From positions 992,001-1,056,000 of the forward strand of contig JAXHLS010000002.1 in assembly GCA_034522055.1 (NCBI GenBank): DNA of 64,000 nucleotides, in the 5' to 3' direction. The position numbers and the translations under genes are program-made. The notes beneath the pieces were generated by a model that made no database searches, was not told the origin of the DNA, and saw nothing but the letters and a program-made list of their open reading frames with translations. This document shows positions 20,303 through 29,203 of the stretch, one piece after another; position 1 is the first letter of the stretch; each line of letters opens with the position of its first letter. This DNA comes from Gammaproteobacteria bacterium. GTDB taxonomy: Bacteria; Pseudomonadota; Gammaproteobacteria; JAABTG01.

Positions 20303-20331
20303 TTAGCCGGTACCTGGTTGGCCGGATGGAG

Positions 20332-20362
20332 GAAACCCGCCTGACGGCGGGTTTCTTCTTTT
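20332..20362 (+). terminator. Rho-independent terminator after hynL
   Basis: A perfect 10-bp stem GAAACCCGCC / GGCGGGTTTC with a TGAC tetraloop is followed at once by TTCTTTT. It lies 30 nt after the hynL stop and closes the hydrogenase operon. Confidence 0.93.
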
Positions 20363-20404
20363 GGCTCGTTCGCAGAATTCGTGGGTGTAGAGAGAAGAGT
20401 CAAG

Positions 20405-20452
20405 CTGTAGGTCGGGCTGTAGGTCGGGCTGTAGGTCGGGCTGTAGGTCGGG
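20405..20452. repeat. Four-unit 12-bp tandem repeat
   Basis: CTGTAGGTCGGG is repeated four times without change. The last unit runs into CTTCAGCCCGACA, forming the frequent gammaproteobacterial intergenic stem GTCGGGCTTCAGCCCGAC. The gap 20303-20707 otherwise holds the hynL terminator and two 112-bp direct repeats; no gene is seen. Confidence 0.9.
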
Positions 20453-20552
20453 CTTCAGCCCGACACCGAACCCTGGCGGGTGGTACCGACCCGGCGCGGG
20501 GTGCGTGAGGCGGGGTTTAATGTCGGGATGAATCCCGACCTACATTCGTGCC
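20441..20552. repeat. 112-bp direct repeat, copy 1
   Basis: Starts with one CTGTAGGTCGGG unit and contains the stem TGTCGGG...CCCGACA twice: GTCGGGCTTCAGCCCGAC on the left and GTCGGGATGAATCCCGAC on the right. The copy at 20601 differs at only 3 positions. A recent local duplication of a REP-like composite is likely. Confidence 0.88.
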
Positions 20553-20600
20553 GCAGGAATGGGCGGTGGGGGTGTTGTGTCGATCGGGCTGTAGGTCGGG

Positions 20601-20712
20601 CTGTAGGTCGGGCTTCAGCCCGACACCCAACGCTGGCGGGTGGTACCGACCCGGCGCGGGGTGCGTGGGGCGGGGTTTAATGTCGGGATGAATCCCGACC
20701 TACATTCGTGCC
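20601..20712. repeat. 112-bp direct repeat, copy 2
   Basis: ~97% identical to the copy at 20441-20552 and preceded by one more CTGTAGGTCGGG unit (20589-20600). Its last bases overlap the first possible start codon of the Nudix gene (GTG 20708). Confidence 0.88.
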
Positions 20713-21289
20713 AAAGTCCAGGCTGGCTGTCAGCGATTATGCTGAACGACGTTTGAAATACGGGATTAAGCTGGTGGAGCAGCCCTCGAACAAGGCCGGC
20801 ACCGGCGAGGTGTTTCATATCCACGATGCCGGACAGGACTGGCTCGCCACCTGGCACGAGCCGGCGACGGTGCCGGACGGGCAGGCCCATGGCTCGGCTG
20901 CCGCCTGCCTGACGTCCACGGGCGGCATCGTACTGGTCAGTGCCAACGGCGGCCTGAGCTGGCAGTTTCCCGGCGGTCGCCCCGAACGTGGCGAAGGCTG
21001 GCAGGCCACCCTGGAGCGGGAAGTGCGCGAAGAGGCCTGCGCGCGGGTGGATGCCGCGACACTGGTGGGTTTCATCAGACTCAGTTGCCACCATGGTGTG
21101 CGGGAAGGCGAGGTCCTGGTGCGCTCCCTGTGGCGGGCCGAGGTGACGCTGCTGCCCTGGCATCCCCGGCACGAGATGACCCACCGGCGCGTCGCGGGGC
21201 TCGAGGAGGCATTGGCCAGCCTCACCCGGCCGCAGGGCGTGGGCCCCATGTACGCCAAGTGGCTTCGTCTCGCCCTCACTGCATCATAA
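20708..21289 (+). CDS. Nudix hydrolase
   Basis: Up to 193 residues. The Nudix box is clear: GRPERGEGWQATLEREVREE fits G-x5-E-x7-REUxEE, with Cys replacing the usual late Gly. The substrate, a nucleoside diphosphate linked to something, cannot be told. The GTG at 20708 is inside a repeat and has no good ribosome site. TTG 20753 and GTG 20774 are possible later starts that keep the whole domain. GC content resembles its neighbours. Convergent with the PilZ gene. Confidence 0.8.
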   Translation: MPKSRLAVSDYAERRLKYGIKLVEQPSNKAGTGEVFHIHDAGQDWLATWHEPATVPDGQAHGSAAACLTSTGGIVLVSANGGLSWQFPGGRPERGEGWQATLEREVREEACARVDAATLVGFIRLSCHHGVREGEVLVRSLWRAEVTLLPWHPRHEMTHRRVAGLEEALASLTRPQGVGPMYAKWLRLALTAS

Positions 21290-21326
21290 GCCAGCCCACC
21301 GCACTCGCCCGGCACGCGAGGCGCGG

Positions 21327-21710
21327 TCATCGAGACCCGTGGCCACCCTGCGCCCGGGCCACCCACTGCTCCAATACCTCCAGTTGACGGGGATCGAGCA
21401 CCTCGAATCGGGTCCCCACCTGGTACCGATCCTGGGACAAGCGCCTGACATGCTGGACCCGACATGGCAACGCGACCTCCGGCGCACCGTCTTCGACACC
21501 GGCACCCCGGCTCGATACATGAATGCGGTCTCCGAGCGTGAGGATCGAACCGGCCTGGGCCAAGGCCAGCACCACCTCGCGCCTCACCCACAGGGTCAGG
21601 CCGGTCAGGGAGACCTCGCGGATCTCCATATCGCGGTATTCGCTATTCGGACCCTGAACGGCCGCCGGACAACGGCAGCGGTAACGGGCACTCAGGCGAC
21701 GCTCTTGCAT
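21327..21710 (-). CDS. PilZ-domain protein (putative c-di-GMP binding)
   Basis: 127 residues, a single PilZ domain. The N-terminal arginine motif is RRLSARYRCR. The second c-di-GMP motif (D/N-x-S-x-x-G) appears as EVSLTGL, with Glu in place of Asp/Asn, so ligand binding is probable but not certain. The rest is beta-rich and ends in a helix (RQLEVLEQWV). It may control surface behaviour in response to c-di-GMP. It follows tag by 12 nt on the same strand. Confidence 0.8.
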   Translation of the reverse strand: MQERRLSARYRCRCPAAVQGPNSEYRDMEIREVSLTGLTLWVRREVVLALAQAGSILTLGDRIHVSSRGAGVEDGAPEVALPCRVQHVRRLSQDRYQVGTRFEVLDPRQLEVLEQWVARAQGGHGSR

Positions 21711-21722
21711 GATACCCGGCGC

Positions 21723-22355
21723 TTACCGGTGCCTGGGCCGGGCGGCCCCGGAAGCGTCGCCATGTGTCGCTCGGCCCCGGACCGCCACCTCGTCATGGCG
21801 CGGGCAACCCACCAAGTGGTCGTTGACCACCCCGCCCGCCTGGAGAAAGGCATAGCAGATGGTGGAGCCCACGAAGGAAAAGCCCGCCGCCCTCAGGGCG
21901 CGACTCACCTCATCGGACAGGGGCGTAGCAGCGGGCACGTCGCTCATGGAACGCCAGTGGTTGGTGATGGTGTGGCCAGCGGTGAAGGACCAGATGTAGG
22001 CGTCGAAGGAACCATGGCGCGCCTGTAAGTTCAGAAAGGCCTCGGCGTTCCGGACCGCGGCCTGGATCTTCAGGCGATTGCGGATGATGGCGGGATTGGT
22101 ACGGGCGTGTTCCAACTCGGACGGCGTCATGGCCGCCACCCGCCCGGGCTCGAAGCCATGAAAAACCCGGCGCAAGGTTTCGCGCTTGTGCAGCACCGTA
22201 CGCCATGACAAGCCTGCCTGAAAGGCGTCCAGCACCATGTACTCGAACCACAGGCGGTCGTCATGAACGGGTACGCCCCACTCCTCGTCGTGATAGCAAC
22301 GCATGAGTGCGTCCTGCCCGGGCCAGGTACAGGGCCCTTCGTTCGTCGCATCCAC
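21723..22355 (-). CDS. tag: DNA-3-methyladenine glycosylase I
   Basis: 210 residues. The Tag zinc site is present: CYHDEEWG near the N-terminus and NDHLVGCPRHD near the C-terminus supply Cys/His ligands. The core FEYMVLDAFQAGLSWRTVL and catalytic-pocket residues are typical. It excises 3-methyladenine from alkylated DNA. The start is a GTG with GGGAG 6 nt upstream. The C-terminus carries ~20 extra Arg/Ala-rich residues. Confidence 0.95.
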   Translation of the reverse strand: MDATNEGPCTWPGQDALMRCYHDEEWGVPVHDDRLWFEYMVLDAFQAGLSWRTVLHKRETLRRVFHGFEPGRVAAMTPSELEHARTNPAIIRNRLKIQAAVRNAEAFLNLQARHGSFDAYIWSFTAGHTITNHWRSMSDVPAATPLSDEVSRALRAAGFSFVGSTICYAFLQAGGVVNDHLVGCPRHDEVAVRGRATHGDASGAARPRHR

Positions 22356-22664
22356 ATCATTCTCCCGTTGGCGCCACTATTATGGCAAATATGGCAAAGT
22401 CGGCGCTGGTACGCCTGCGCCCCGCGGGCCATTAAAGTTTGTTAATGAAAGAAACGCCTCCGCATCTATGATGAAAGCTGTTAACCGGGCAACGGGTCGC
22501 CTGGATACGGATCTCCCGAGGCCTTGAACGGATCACCCCCGCGCCGCCGCCTCTGCCGATGTTGACAGCGGTCGTCGGGGTTGCTTCCTTATTCATTGGG
22601 CTCATCAATCCGGTATCCGCGCCGGCAGACGTTCCCGAGGCAAACAACCGACTGGAGGAAGAAC
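22356..22664. promoter_or_regulatory. Divergent intergenic region between tag and cfa
   Basis: 309 nt separating divergent genes. An AT-richer island (~22375-22475, with TTTGTTAATGAAAG and TATGAT) probably holds the promoters, but the spacing of visible hexamers (22 nt) is too long for a normal sigma-70 pair. No small gene is supported. Confidence 0.35.
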
Positions 22665-23843
22665 ATGGCGCGCTCCGCATCGCTCACTCGCAGCCACCAG
22701 GACAAGATTGCCGAAACACCCCGGCGCGAAGCACCCGGAGTACTCAGGGAGTTGACCGATGCCGCCGGCGTCACTTTCAATGGCTCGCAACCCTGGGACA
22801 TCCAGGTCAAGGACGACCGGCTCTACGACCGCGTGATCCGCGAGGGGTCGCTCGGCTTCGGCGAGGCCTACATGGACGGCTGGTGGGAATGCGAGCGCCT
22901 GGACGAGCTGTTCCACCAGCTCCTGTCCGTGGAGGCCGACGAGGGGCTGGGCCGGGTGGCGCGCCTGCGGTTCGTCATCGCCTACCTGCGCAACGTGCTG
23001 ATGAACCGTCAGTCAAAAAGCCGTGCCGGTGAAGTGGGGGAACAACACTACGATGCCGGCAATCACATCTTCGAGGCCATGCTCGACCCCACCATGAGCT
23101 ACAGCTGCGGCTACTGGGCCGACGCCGACAACCTGGCGGATGCCCAGCTGGCCAAGCTACGGTTGAGCTGCGAGAAGCTCCAACTCGAACCGGGCCAGCG
23201 GCTGCTGGACATCGGTTGCGGCTGGGGCGGCCTGGCTAAGTTCGCGGCCGAGAACTACGGCGTCGAGGTCACCGGCATCACCATCTCCGGGGAACAGAAG
23301 GCCCTGGCCGAGGAGCGCTGCCGCGGCCTCCCGGTGACCATCGAGCTGATGGACTATCGGGACCTCGAGGGCACCTTCGACCGGGTGGTGTCCATCGGCA
23401 TGTTCGAGCACGTGGGCCCCAAGAACTACGACGCCTACTTCGCCACCGTCCATCGCCTGCTGGCCGACGAGGGGTTGTTCCTGCTCCATACCATCGCCAA
23501 CCACCGCACCGCCGAGGCCAACGACGATTGGATGGACAAGTACATCTTCCCCAACGGCAAGCTGCCCTCGGCCCAGACCCTGACCGCGGCCATGGAGCCC
23601 TATTTCCTCATCGAGGACTGGCACGCCTTCGGCCAGGACTACGATCGGACGCTGATGGCGTGGTGGGACAACTTCGATCGCGCCTGGCCCGATCTGGAAC
23701 ACCCCCAGGGGGAGCGTTTCTACCGCATGTGGAAATACTACCTGCAACTCTGTGCCGGCTTCTTTCGCTCGCGCCAGGGCCAGCTGTGGCAGGTGATGAT
23801 GGGCAAGCGCAGCCGGCGGGACGTCTACCGCTCCATCCGCTGA
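22665..23843 (+). CDS. cfa: Cyclopropane-fatty-acyl-phospholipid synthase
   Basis: 392 residues. It adds a methylene from S-adenosylmethionine across double bonds of membrane phospholipid acyl chains. Visible are the family N-terminal domain (EAYMDGWWECERLDEL), EQHYDAGNHIFEAMLD and YSCGYW, the SAM motif LLDIGCGWGGLAKFA, SIGMFEHVG, and the C-terminal KYYLQLCAGFFRS. GGAGGA 5 nt before ATG 22665 fixes the start. Monocistronic, divergent from tag. Confidence 0.96.
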   Translation: MARSASLTRSHQDKIAETPRREAPGVLRELTDAAGVTFNGSQPWDIQVKDDRLYDRVIREGSLGFGEAYMDGWWECERLDELFHQLLSVEADEGLGRVARLRFVIAYLRNVLMNRQSKSRAGEVGEQHYDAGNHIFEAMLDPTMSYSCGYWADADNLADAQLAKLRLSCEKLQLEPGQRLLDIGCGWGGLAKFAAENYGVEVTGITISGEQKALAEERCRGLPVTIELMDYRDLEGTFDRVVSIGMFEHVGPKNYDAYFATVHRLLADEGLFLLHTIANHRTAEANDDWMDKYIFPNGKLPSAQTLTAAMEPYFLIEDWHAFGQDYDRTLMAWWDNFDRAWPDLEHPQGERFYRMWKYYLQLCAGFFRSRQGQLWQVMMGKRSRRDVYRSIR

Positions 23844-23941
23844 GAAGAGGCTTTGCGCAGGCCTCGGTTCCCAGCAGCGCCAGGACCGCACAGATGCGGG
23901 CAGTCCTTGGTGCCTGCCTCCTGAAGCCTGCCCCAACGGCC

Positions 23942-25318
23942 TCAACACTCGATGACGTTCACCGCAAGACCGCCCCGCGCCGTCTCCTTGTACTTGGACT
24001 TCATGTCGGCGCCGGTGTCGCGCATGGTCTTGATGGCGCGGTCCAGGGAGACGTAGTGTCGCCCGTCGCCCCGCAGGGCCATGCGGGAGGCGTTGATGGC
24101 TTTGACGGCGCCCATGGCGTTGCGCTCTATGCAGGGCACCTGAACCAACCCGCCCACCGGGTCACAGGTGAGCCCCAGGTTGTGCTCGATGCCGATCTCC
24201 GCCGCGTTCTCCACCTGCTCTGGCGTACCCCCCAACACCTCCGTCAGGCCGGCCGCGGCCATGGCGCAGGCCGCGCCCACCTCGCCCTGACAGCCCACCT
24301 CGGCACCGGAGATGGAGGCGTTCTCCTTGATGAGGATCCCGATGGCCGCGGCGGTCAACAGCAAGCGCGCCACGCCGTCTTCAGATGCCCCCGGCGAGAA
24401 GTGCCAGTAGTAATGCAGCACCGCGGGGATGATACCCGCGGCACCATTGGTGGGCGCCGTCACCACCCGCCCGCCGGCGGCGTTCTCCTCGTTGACCGCC
24501 AGGGCGTAGAGGTTCACCCAGTCCATGGTGCCCAGGGGTACGTTGTTCAGCTCCTTCTCGCTCACCAGTTGGCGGTGCAGGCGGGCGGCGCGCCGGCGCA
24601 CCTTCATGCCCCCCGGCAACACGCCCTCGGTACGGCAACCGGCGGCCACGCATGCCTGCATCACCCCCCAGATGGCGAGCAAGTCCCGGCGGATCTCATC
24701 CTCGGTCCGCCATGCCAGCTCGTTCTCCAGCATCACCCGGCTCATGGACAGGCCGCCGGCGGCGCACCGGGCCACCAGTTCATCGGCGCTGGCGAAGGGA
24801 TGGGTGAGGGTGGTGGTATCCGCCACGATACGGTCGGCGGAGGCGGCGGACTCATCCACCACGAAGCCGCCGCCCACGGAATAATAGGTCCGCTCCATCA
24901 CCACCCCACCCGCCCCGTCCAGGGCCTGGAAGATCATGCCGTTGGGATGGTAGGGCAGGGATCTGCGGCGATGAAAGACGATATCCCGCGCCGTGTCCAG
25001 GCCCACCTCATGACCGCCCGCCACCACGATACGGCCCGCCTGTTCCACGGTGGCCACGCGTGCCGGGATGGCGGCCACATCCACCGTCTCCGGGGCCTCG
25101 CCCTGGAGACCCAGGATCACCGCCTTGTGGGTGCCGTGGCCGCGACCGGTGGCCCCCAGGGAGCCGAACAACTCCACCCGCAGGGCCGTCACGCGGCCCG
25201 GGGCATCCAGGGCGCCCAGATGGGCGGCGAAGCGCGCGGCCGCTTTCATGGGGCCGACGGTATGGGAACTCGAGGGCCCGATGCCGATCTTGAACAGATC
25301 GAAGGCGCTTATGGGCAT
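23942..25318 (-). CDS. sdaA: L-serine ammonia-lyase (iron-sulfur type)
   Basis: 458 residues, the single-chain form. The beta domain begins [21 protein letters not shown]. The alpha domain carries the cluster cysteines ([32 protein letters not shown], and the terminal Cys of VNVIEC that is a cluster ligand and competitive plug in the family). It deaminates L-serine to pyruvate and ammonia. The downstream partner of a Sel1-repeat gene 15 nt away on the same strand. Confidence 0.96.
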   Translation of the reverse strand: MPISAFDLFKIGIGPSSSHTVGPMKAAARFAAHLGALDAPGRVTALRVELFGSLGATGRGHGTHKAVILGLQGEAPETVDVAAIPARVATVEQAGRIVVAGGHEVGLDTARDIVFHRRRSLPYHPNGMIFQALDGAGGVVMERTYYSVGGGFVVDESAASADRIVADTTTLTHPFASADELVARCAAGGLSMSRVMLENELAWRTEDEIRRDLLAIWGVMQACVAAGCRTEGVLPGGMKVRRRAARLHRQLVSEKELNNVPLGTMDWVNLYALAVNEENAAGGRVVTAPTNGAAGIIPAVLHYYWHFSPGASEDGVARLLLTAAAIGILIKENASISGAEVGCQGEVGAACAMAAAGLTEVLGGTPEQVENAAEIGIEHNLGLTCDPVGGLVQVPCIERNAMGAVKAINASRMALRGDGRHYVSLDRAIKTMRDTGADMKSKYKETARGGLAVNVIEC

Positions 25319-25333
25319 CTCTTCGGGGCCGCG

Positions 25334-25786
25334 TCAGGCGAACTCGCTGGGGTCGAAACCCGCCTTCTCGAAGTAGGCCCTGGCCTTGACCTCGTCCCGT
25401 GGCACGCCGTTGCCCTCGTTGTACATCATGGCCAGGGTGGTGAGGGAGCCCAGCAGCCCCTGTTCCGCCGCCTTCTCGAACCAGTGGGCGGCCAGTTTGC
25501 CATTCTTCTCCACACACTCGCCTTCCAGGTACATGAAGCCGAGGCCGTGCTGGGCCAGGGCATGGTCCTGCTCCGCCGCCCGGTGCATGGCCTCCAGGGC
25601 GCGCTCCGGGTTGGCAACCATGCCGAGGCCGTTCTGGCTCATCACGGCGATGCGATACAGGGCCTCGGGATGACCACCATCCGCCAGGTCCTTGAGCAAC
25701 TCGTAGGCCCTCGAGAAGTGCTTGGCCTCGAAGGCCGAGATGCCGCTGGAGAGGGTCAGTTCGGTGTCGGCTTGGTCTCTGTTCAT
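25334..25786 (-). CDS. Sel1/TPR-like repeat protein
   Basis: 150 residues made of about three Sel1-like repeats (AFEAKHFSRAYELLKDLAD, PEALYRIAVMSQNGLGM, AHWFEKAAEQGLLGSL and AMMYNEGNGVPRDEVKA). No signal peptide, so cytoplasmic. Such repeats mediate protein contacts; no specific role can be assigned. The ATG at 25786 follows AGGAG by 7 nt; the longer frame upstream has no similarity. Co-oriented with sdaA 15 nt downstream, likely one transcript. Confidence 0.82.
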   Translation of the reverse strand: MNRDQADTELTLSSGISAFEAKHFSRAYELLKDLADGGHPEALYRIAVMSQNGLGMVANPERALEAMHRAAEQDHALAQHGLGFMYLEGECVEKNGKLAAHWFEKAAEQGLLGSLTTLAMMYNEGNGVPRDEVKARAYFEKAGFDPSEFA

Positions 25787-26029
25787 GATGGTGCTCCTGC
25801 AGGGTGGGTCTGAAAATTCGGCCACTCGACGCCATGGTGCCACCACTATGAAACCATTCACCACGGTTGTTAACCCGCTTTCCCGGAGGATACCGCTACG
25901 CGTGCCGGCGCCGGCCGCCCCCGCGGTCGGCGCGGGGATCCTGTCGCCGACTGGCGGCCTCGAATCTTGGCTGGCGGACCGGCACGGACCACTTCCTGCG
26001 CCGGCGCTCCCCAGGAAATGCCTTCGCGG

Positions 26030-26230
26030 TTAACTCTCATGGCGATACGCGCCACCCAAAATGATGAAAGAGGAGCGCATATCGCCATGTTCGTCCCCTC
26101 ACCCCATCCCTGTACTCCGGGCATCCTGCCCTTCGCCCTGCGGGCCGCGCCAAGGCGCGTTCAAATCCGTTCCCGACGGATTTGTCCCAGAGGGAGAGGG
26201 GGAGTTCGTGCTTCGCGACTTTCACGTTAA
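26030..26230. repeat. Dispersed REP/MITE-like element, copy B (long form)
   Basis: 201 bp from TTAAC to GTTAA, ~97% identical to copy C and in the same orientation. It contains the left inverted repeat, a 73-bp central module with its own stem (AAATCCGT / ACGGATTT), and the AGAGGGAGAGGGG tail. Its right end supplies the TAA stop of sixA. The remainder of the gap (25787-26029) holds nothing recognisable. Confidence 0.88.
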
Positions 26231-26736
26231 AGGTCCCTTGGGCGTTGCTGGATGATGAGTTCGGCACAACCGGCGGGCAGGACACTCCAATCGTCGGGCA
26301 GGGCGAGTTCGGCGAGGGCCGCCGTGGTCATGAGTTTGCCCTTGGGATCGGCCTCGGCGTGACCGCCCGACAGGTGCATGAGGAGTTCGTCGAGGCCCGG
26401 GTTATGACCCACCAGCAGGGTACAGGTGGCGCTGGCGGGGCAGTCCGCCAGGACCTCCAGCAGCTGGTCCAGAGGGGCCTCGTAGATGCGGGTGTCCCAG
26501 AACACCTGCCGCTTGCCGATCCCCAGGGACCCGCACACCGCGAGGGTGGTCTGCCGGGCCCGTTGGGCCGGCGAACTCACCACATGGTCCGGAAGCGGCC
26601 CGCGGGCCGCCAGCCACTCCCCCATGCGGGCCGCGTCCCGGCCGCCCCGCTTGGCCAGGGGGCGGTCGAAGTCGTCGGGGGTGCCCGCATGCCAGTCGGA
26701 TTTGCCGTGGCGCAGGAGCCATAGTCGTCGCGTCAT
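26227..26736 (-). CDS. sixA: SixA-type phosphohistidine phosphatase
   Basis: 169 residues of the histidine phosphatase (phosphoglycerate mutase-like) superfamily. It has the catalytic RHGKSDW (His10), a second Arg in SPAQRARQT, and VGHNPGL with the second catalytic His. SixA proteins dephosphorylate phosphohistidine in HPt domains or PTS proteins. The start overlaps the stop of the upstream gene (ATGA), indicating coupling. The final stop codon lies in the terminal repeat of element B, so the native C-terminus may have been altered by its insertion. Confidence 0.92.
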   Translation of the reverse strand: MTRRLWLLRHGKSDWHAGTPDDFDRPLAKRGGRDAARMGEWLAARGPLPDHVVSSPAQRARQTTLAVCGSLGIGKRQVFWDTRIYEAPLDQLLEVLADCPASATCTLLVGHNPGLDELLMHLSGGHAEADPKGKLMTTAALAELALPDDWSVLPAGCAELIIQQRPRDL

Positions 26737-28877
26737 GGCCCACCTCCCGGGGCTGTCCCGGTGCCCTCCTGCCGCACCGCCAGCAACTCGCGCAGGAAGC
26801 TGATGTCCTCGGCCACGGCCATCTCGAAGCCGGCGCGCTCACCCTGGCGGTCGTCGAGCAGCAGGCCGTTGAGGAAGGCCTCCGCCTCCGCGGTATCCCA
26901 CAGGTCGACGATACGCGCCACCAGGTGAGGATAGCGCGCCTCCATATCGACCATAGCCGGCGTTTCCTCCTCCCACGCCGGAGGCACCACGTTGTAACGG
27001 GCGCGGAAACGCTGCTCCAGGGCGTCGAAGGCCTGCCGATCGTCCGTCTGCCGATACAGGGAGAAGGCCATGGACCAGGGTCGCATGTCGGGCTGGTCGG
27101 GGGATTCGCGGTCGATGAGGTCCCGCAACACCTCGGCGGCATCGCCGTACTGCTCGTAGAGCAGGTGCAACTCCACCTCCAGCAGGCGCACGGTGACGGA
27201 GCGGTTGAGCTGGCGACTCTGTTCTTCGGAGATGCCACCGGTGGTCTCGGGTTCTCCGGCGGCCACCTCGGGTTCCACCAGATTGAGGAACTCCGCCTCC
27301 ACGGCGTTTCCCCCATGCCCCGCCTCCCAGTCCATGAGTTCCAGGGGGATCTCCTGGGTCCGCTCCGTGGACCGGGGCGCCTCCCAGCCCTCCTGGACGG
27401 CCGGCCGTTCCCCGGCCAGGGCCTCCCGAACCTGCGCCGCCGGCAGCCGTGAATCGTCACTGGTGAAGGGGGGCGGCGTGACCACCGGCGTGACTTCTGC
27501 CGGCGTCACCTCGGGAATCACCGCGGGCGGGCGGTCGTCCATTGGGAAGGGTATCTCCCCACCCGCCTTCCGGCGTCCAGCCAGCCACCCCAGCACCACG
27601 GCCAACAGCAGCACCAGCAACGCGCCTCCCCCCAGCCATACCCACCACGGTGGCTCCCGCTGGCGGCCCTGCTCTTCCCGCAGGGCCGCGGCGAGAGACC
27701 GCACCTCCGCCTGCAATGCGGCCATGTCGCTGGCCATGGTGGCCATGCGCTCCCGTGCCGCCGCCAGTTCCGCCTGCGCCTGGCGGGCGGCTTCTGAAAC
27801 GGCCTCGTCGTCCGCGACGCGCGCCGGTGGGGCATCCACCGGCGTCTCCGGCGGGGCGGCCGGCGGCGCTTCGGCAGGCTCGGCTTCGGCGCCGATTCCC
27901 ACCTCCGCGGCCGGCACGGGCTCCGTCCCCCCTGCAGGCTGCGCCACCGGGGCCACCACCACATCCAGACGCACCGGATCCAGCTCGTGGGTCATGCGCA
28001 TTGCGGGGTAACGCAGCTCCTCGTCCGCCGACAGGATGTGCAGCCTGGGCGCCTCCGCCGGTGGCGGAGGTGACGGCAAGGGCGGCGGGGACGGCAGGGG
28101 CGGAGGGGACGGCGACCGTGAAGGTGAAGACCGCGCTGGGGCCGCCTCGACGACGCCCCGGGGAAGCGTGCCGGGCAGGGACAGGCGGACCCCGGCTAAC
28201 AACCGGTTCGGGTCGCCATCCCTGAAGGCATGGGGGTTCGCCGCCACGATGGCACGGGCCTGGCCCGCCCGATCCGCGCCGGCGGGATAATGACGTATGA
28301 CGATGGCGGACAGGGTGTCACCGGGATTCACCGTCACCACGCTGCCGGGCGCGGCCGGCCGTGAAGGCGCCGCCGGGGCCTGGCGCGAGGACGGAGGGGC
28401 CGACACCCCCCGATCCGGCACAGCCGGTGTCGGGGCCGGCTTATAGGCGGGGGGATCCAGCAGGATGGTGTAATCCCGCGCCAGCCGGTAACCGCTACCG
28501 CAGGCCAGTTCCACCGTGAACTCCACCACCGGTTCCCGCACCGAACCGGCCGTCGACAGGGCGAGCACGGGCCGACCCGAACGCTCACCGGCCTCCAGGC
28601 GGGGGCGGTCCAGGGCGCTGCGGCCAAGGGCCGGGAGGTCGGCCAGCCGCCAGCCACAGCGCCGGGGCCAGCCGGTGCCCGCGGTGTTGTGAACCGGCAG
28701 GATCACCTCCAGGCGTTGGCCCAGAGCGGATCCCACCTCGGCTTCACCCAACCCCAGGGCGATCGACGTCCCCCCGTGAACAAGCAGACACGCGACCATC
28801 GTCAGGCGCCAGCTGCGCCCGCCGCCGATCGCGGCGGCGGCGGCGATATACATCCACCCGGGTGGAGACAAGTGCAT
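26733..28877 (-). CDS. FimV-like LysM protein
   Basis: 714 residues. An N-terminal signal-like stretch (~25-42) runs into ALGLGEAEVGSALGQRLEV, the conserved FimV N-terminus. A LysM peptidoglycan-binding domain (~180-238: VTVNPGDTLSAIV) follows, then a Pro/Ser and Ala/Pro/Glu-rich linker, a coiled coil (~370-405), one membrane helix (PPWWVWLGGGALLVLLLAVV), and an acidic cytoplasmic region with TPR-like helices. FimV/TspA proteins organise polar type IV pilus and secretion machinery. Copy C of the dispersed repeat ends 8 nt before this ATG, so the true start may be an internal Met (residue 9 or 27). Confidence 0.82.
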   Translation of the reverse strand: MHLSPPGWMYIAAAAAIGGGRSWRLTMVACLLVHGGTSIALGLGEAEVGSALGQRLEVILPVHNTAGTGWPRRCGWRLADLPALGRSALDRPRLEAGERSGRPVLALSTAGSVREPVVEFTVELACGSGYRLARDYTILLDPPAYKPAPTPAVPDRGVSAPPSSRQAPAAPSRPAAPGSVVTVNPGDTLSAIVIRHYPAGADRAGQARAIVAANPHAFRDGDPNRLLAGVRLSLPGTLPRGVVEAAPARSSPSRSPSPPPLPSPPPLPSPPPPAEAPRLHILSADEELRYPAMRMTHELDPVRLDVVVAPVAQPAGGTEPVPAAEVGIGAEAEPAEAPPAAPPETPVDAPPARVADDEAVSEAARQAQAELAAARERMATMASDMAALQAEVRSLAAALREEQGRQREPPWWVWLGGGALLVLLLAVVLGWLAGRRKAGGEIPFPMDDRPPAVIPEVTPAEVTPVVTPPPFTSDDSRLPAAQVREALAGERPAVQEGWEAPRSTERTQEIPLELMDWEAGHGGNAVEAEFLNLVEPEVAAGEPETTGGISEEQSRQLNRSVTVRLLEVELHLLYEQYGDAAEVLRDLIDRESPDQPDMRPWSMAFSLYRQTDDRQAFDALEQRFRARYNVVPPAWEEETPAMVDMEARYPHLVARIVDLWDTAEAEAFLNGLLLDDRQGERAGFEMAVAEDISFLRELLAVRQEGTGTAPGGGP

Positions 28878-28884
28878 TCCTTAG

Positions 28885-29085
28885 TTAACTCTCATGGCGA
28901 TACGCGCCGCCCAAGATGATGAAAGAGGAGCGCGTATCGCCATGTTCGTTCCCTCACCCCATCCCTGTACTCCGGGCATCCTGCCCTTCGCCCTGCGGGC
29001 CGCGCCAAGGCGCGTTCAAATCCGTTCCCGACGGATTTGTCCCAGAGGGAGAGGGGGAGTTTGTGCTTCGCGACGTTCACGTTAA
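28885..29085. repeat. Dispersed REP/MITE-like element, copy C (long form)
   Basis: 201 bp, same ends, orientation and 73-bp central module as copy B; six differences seen. It fills most of the gap before the FimV-like gene. The remaining 29086-29203 shows a short AT-rich patch (TTCGTTTTTTACC) and no gene. Confidence 0.88.
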
Positions 29086-29203
29086 GAGCAGGGCTCGGAG
29101 AGCTTCGTTTTTTACCGATTCTAATGAGTTGTTTCCCAAGTCGCCACAAGGGGTGTCGCGGCAACGCCGAGGCGGACGGGGGCGGCGGGCGGAGCGATGA
29201 GAC

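Noticed and set aside
26030-29085. Composite transposon carrying sixA and the FimV-like gene
   Set aside because: No transposase, no flanking target duplication visible, and both genes look like normal chromosomal genes; kept only as a repeat-bracket observation.
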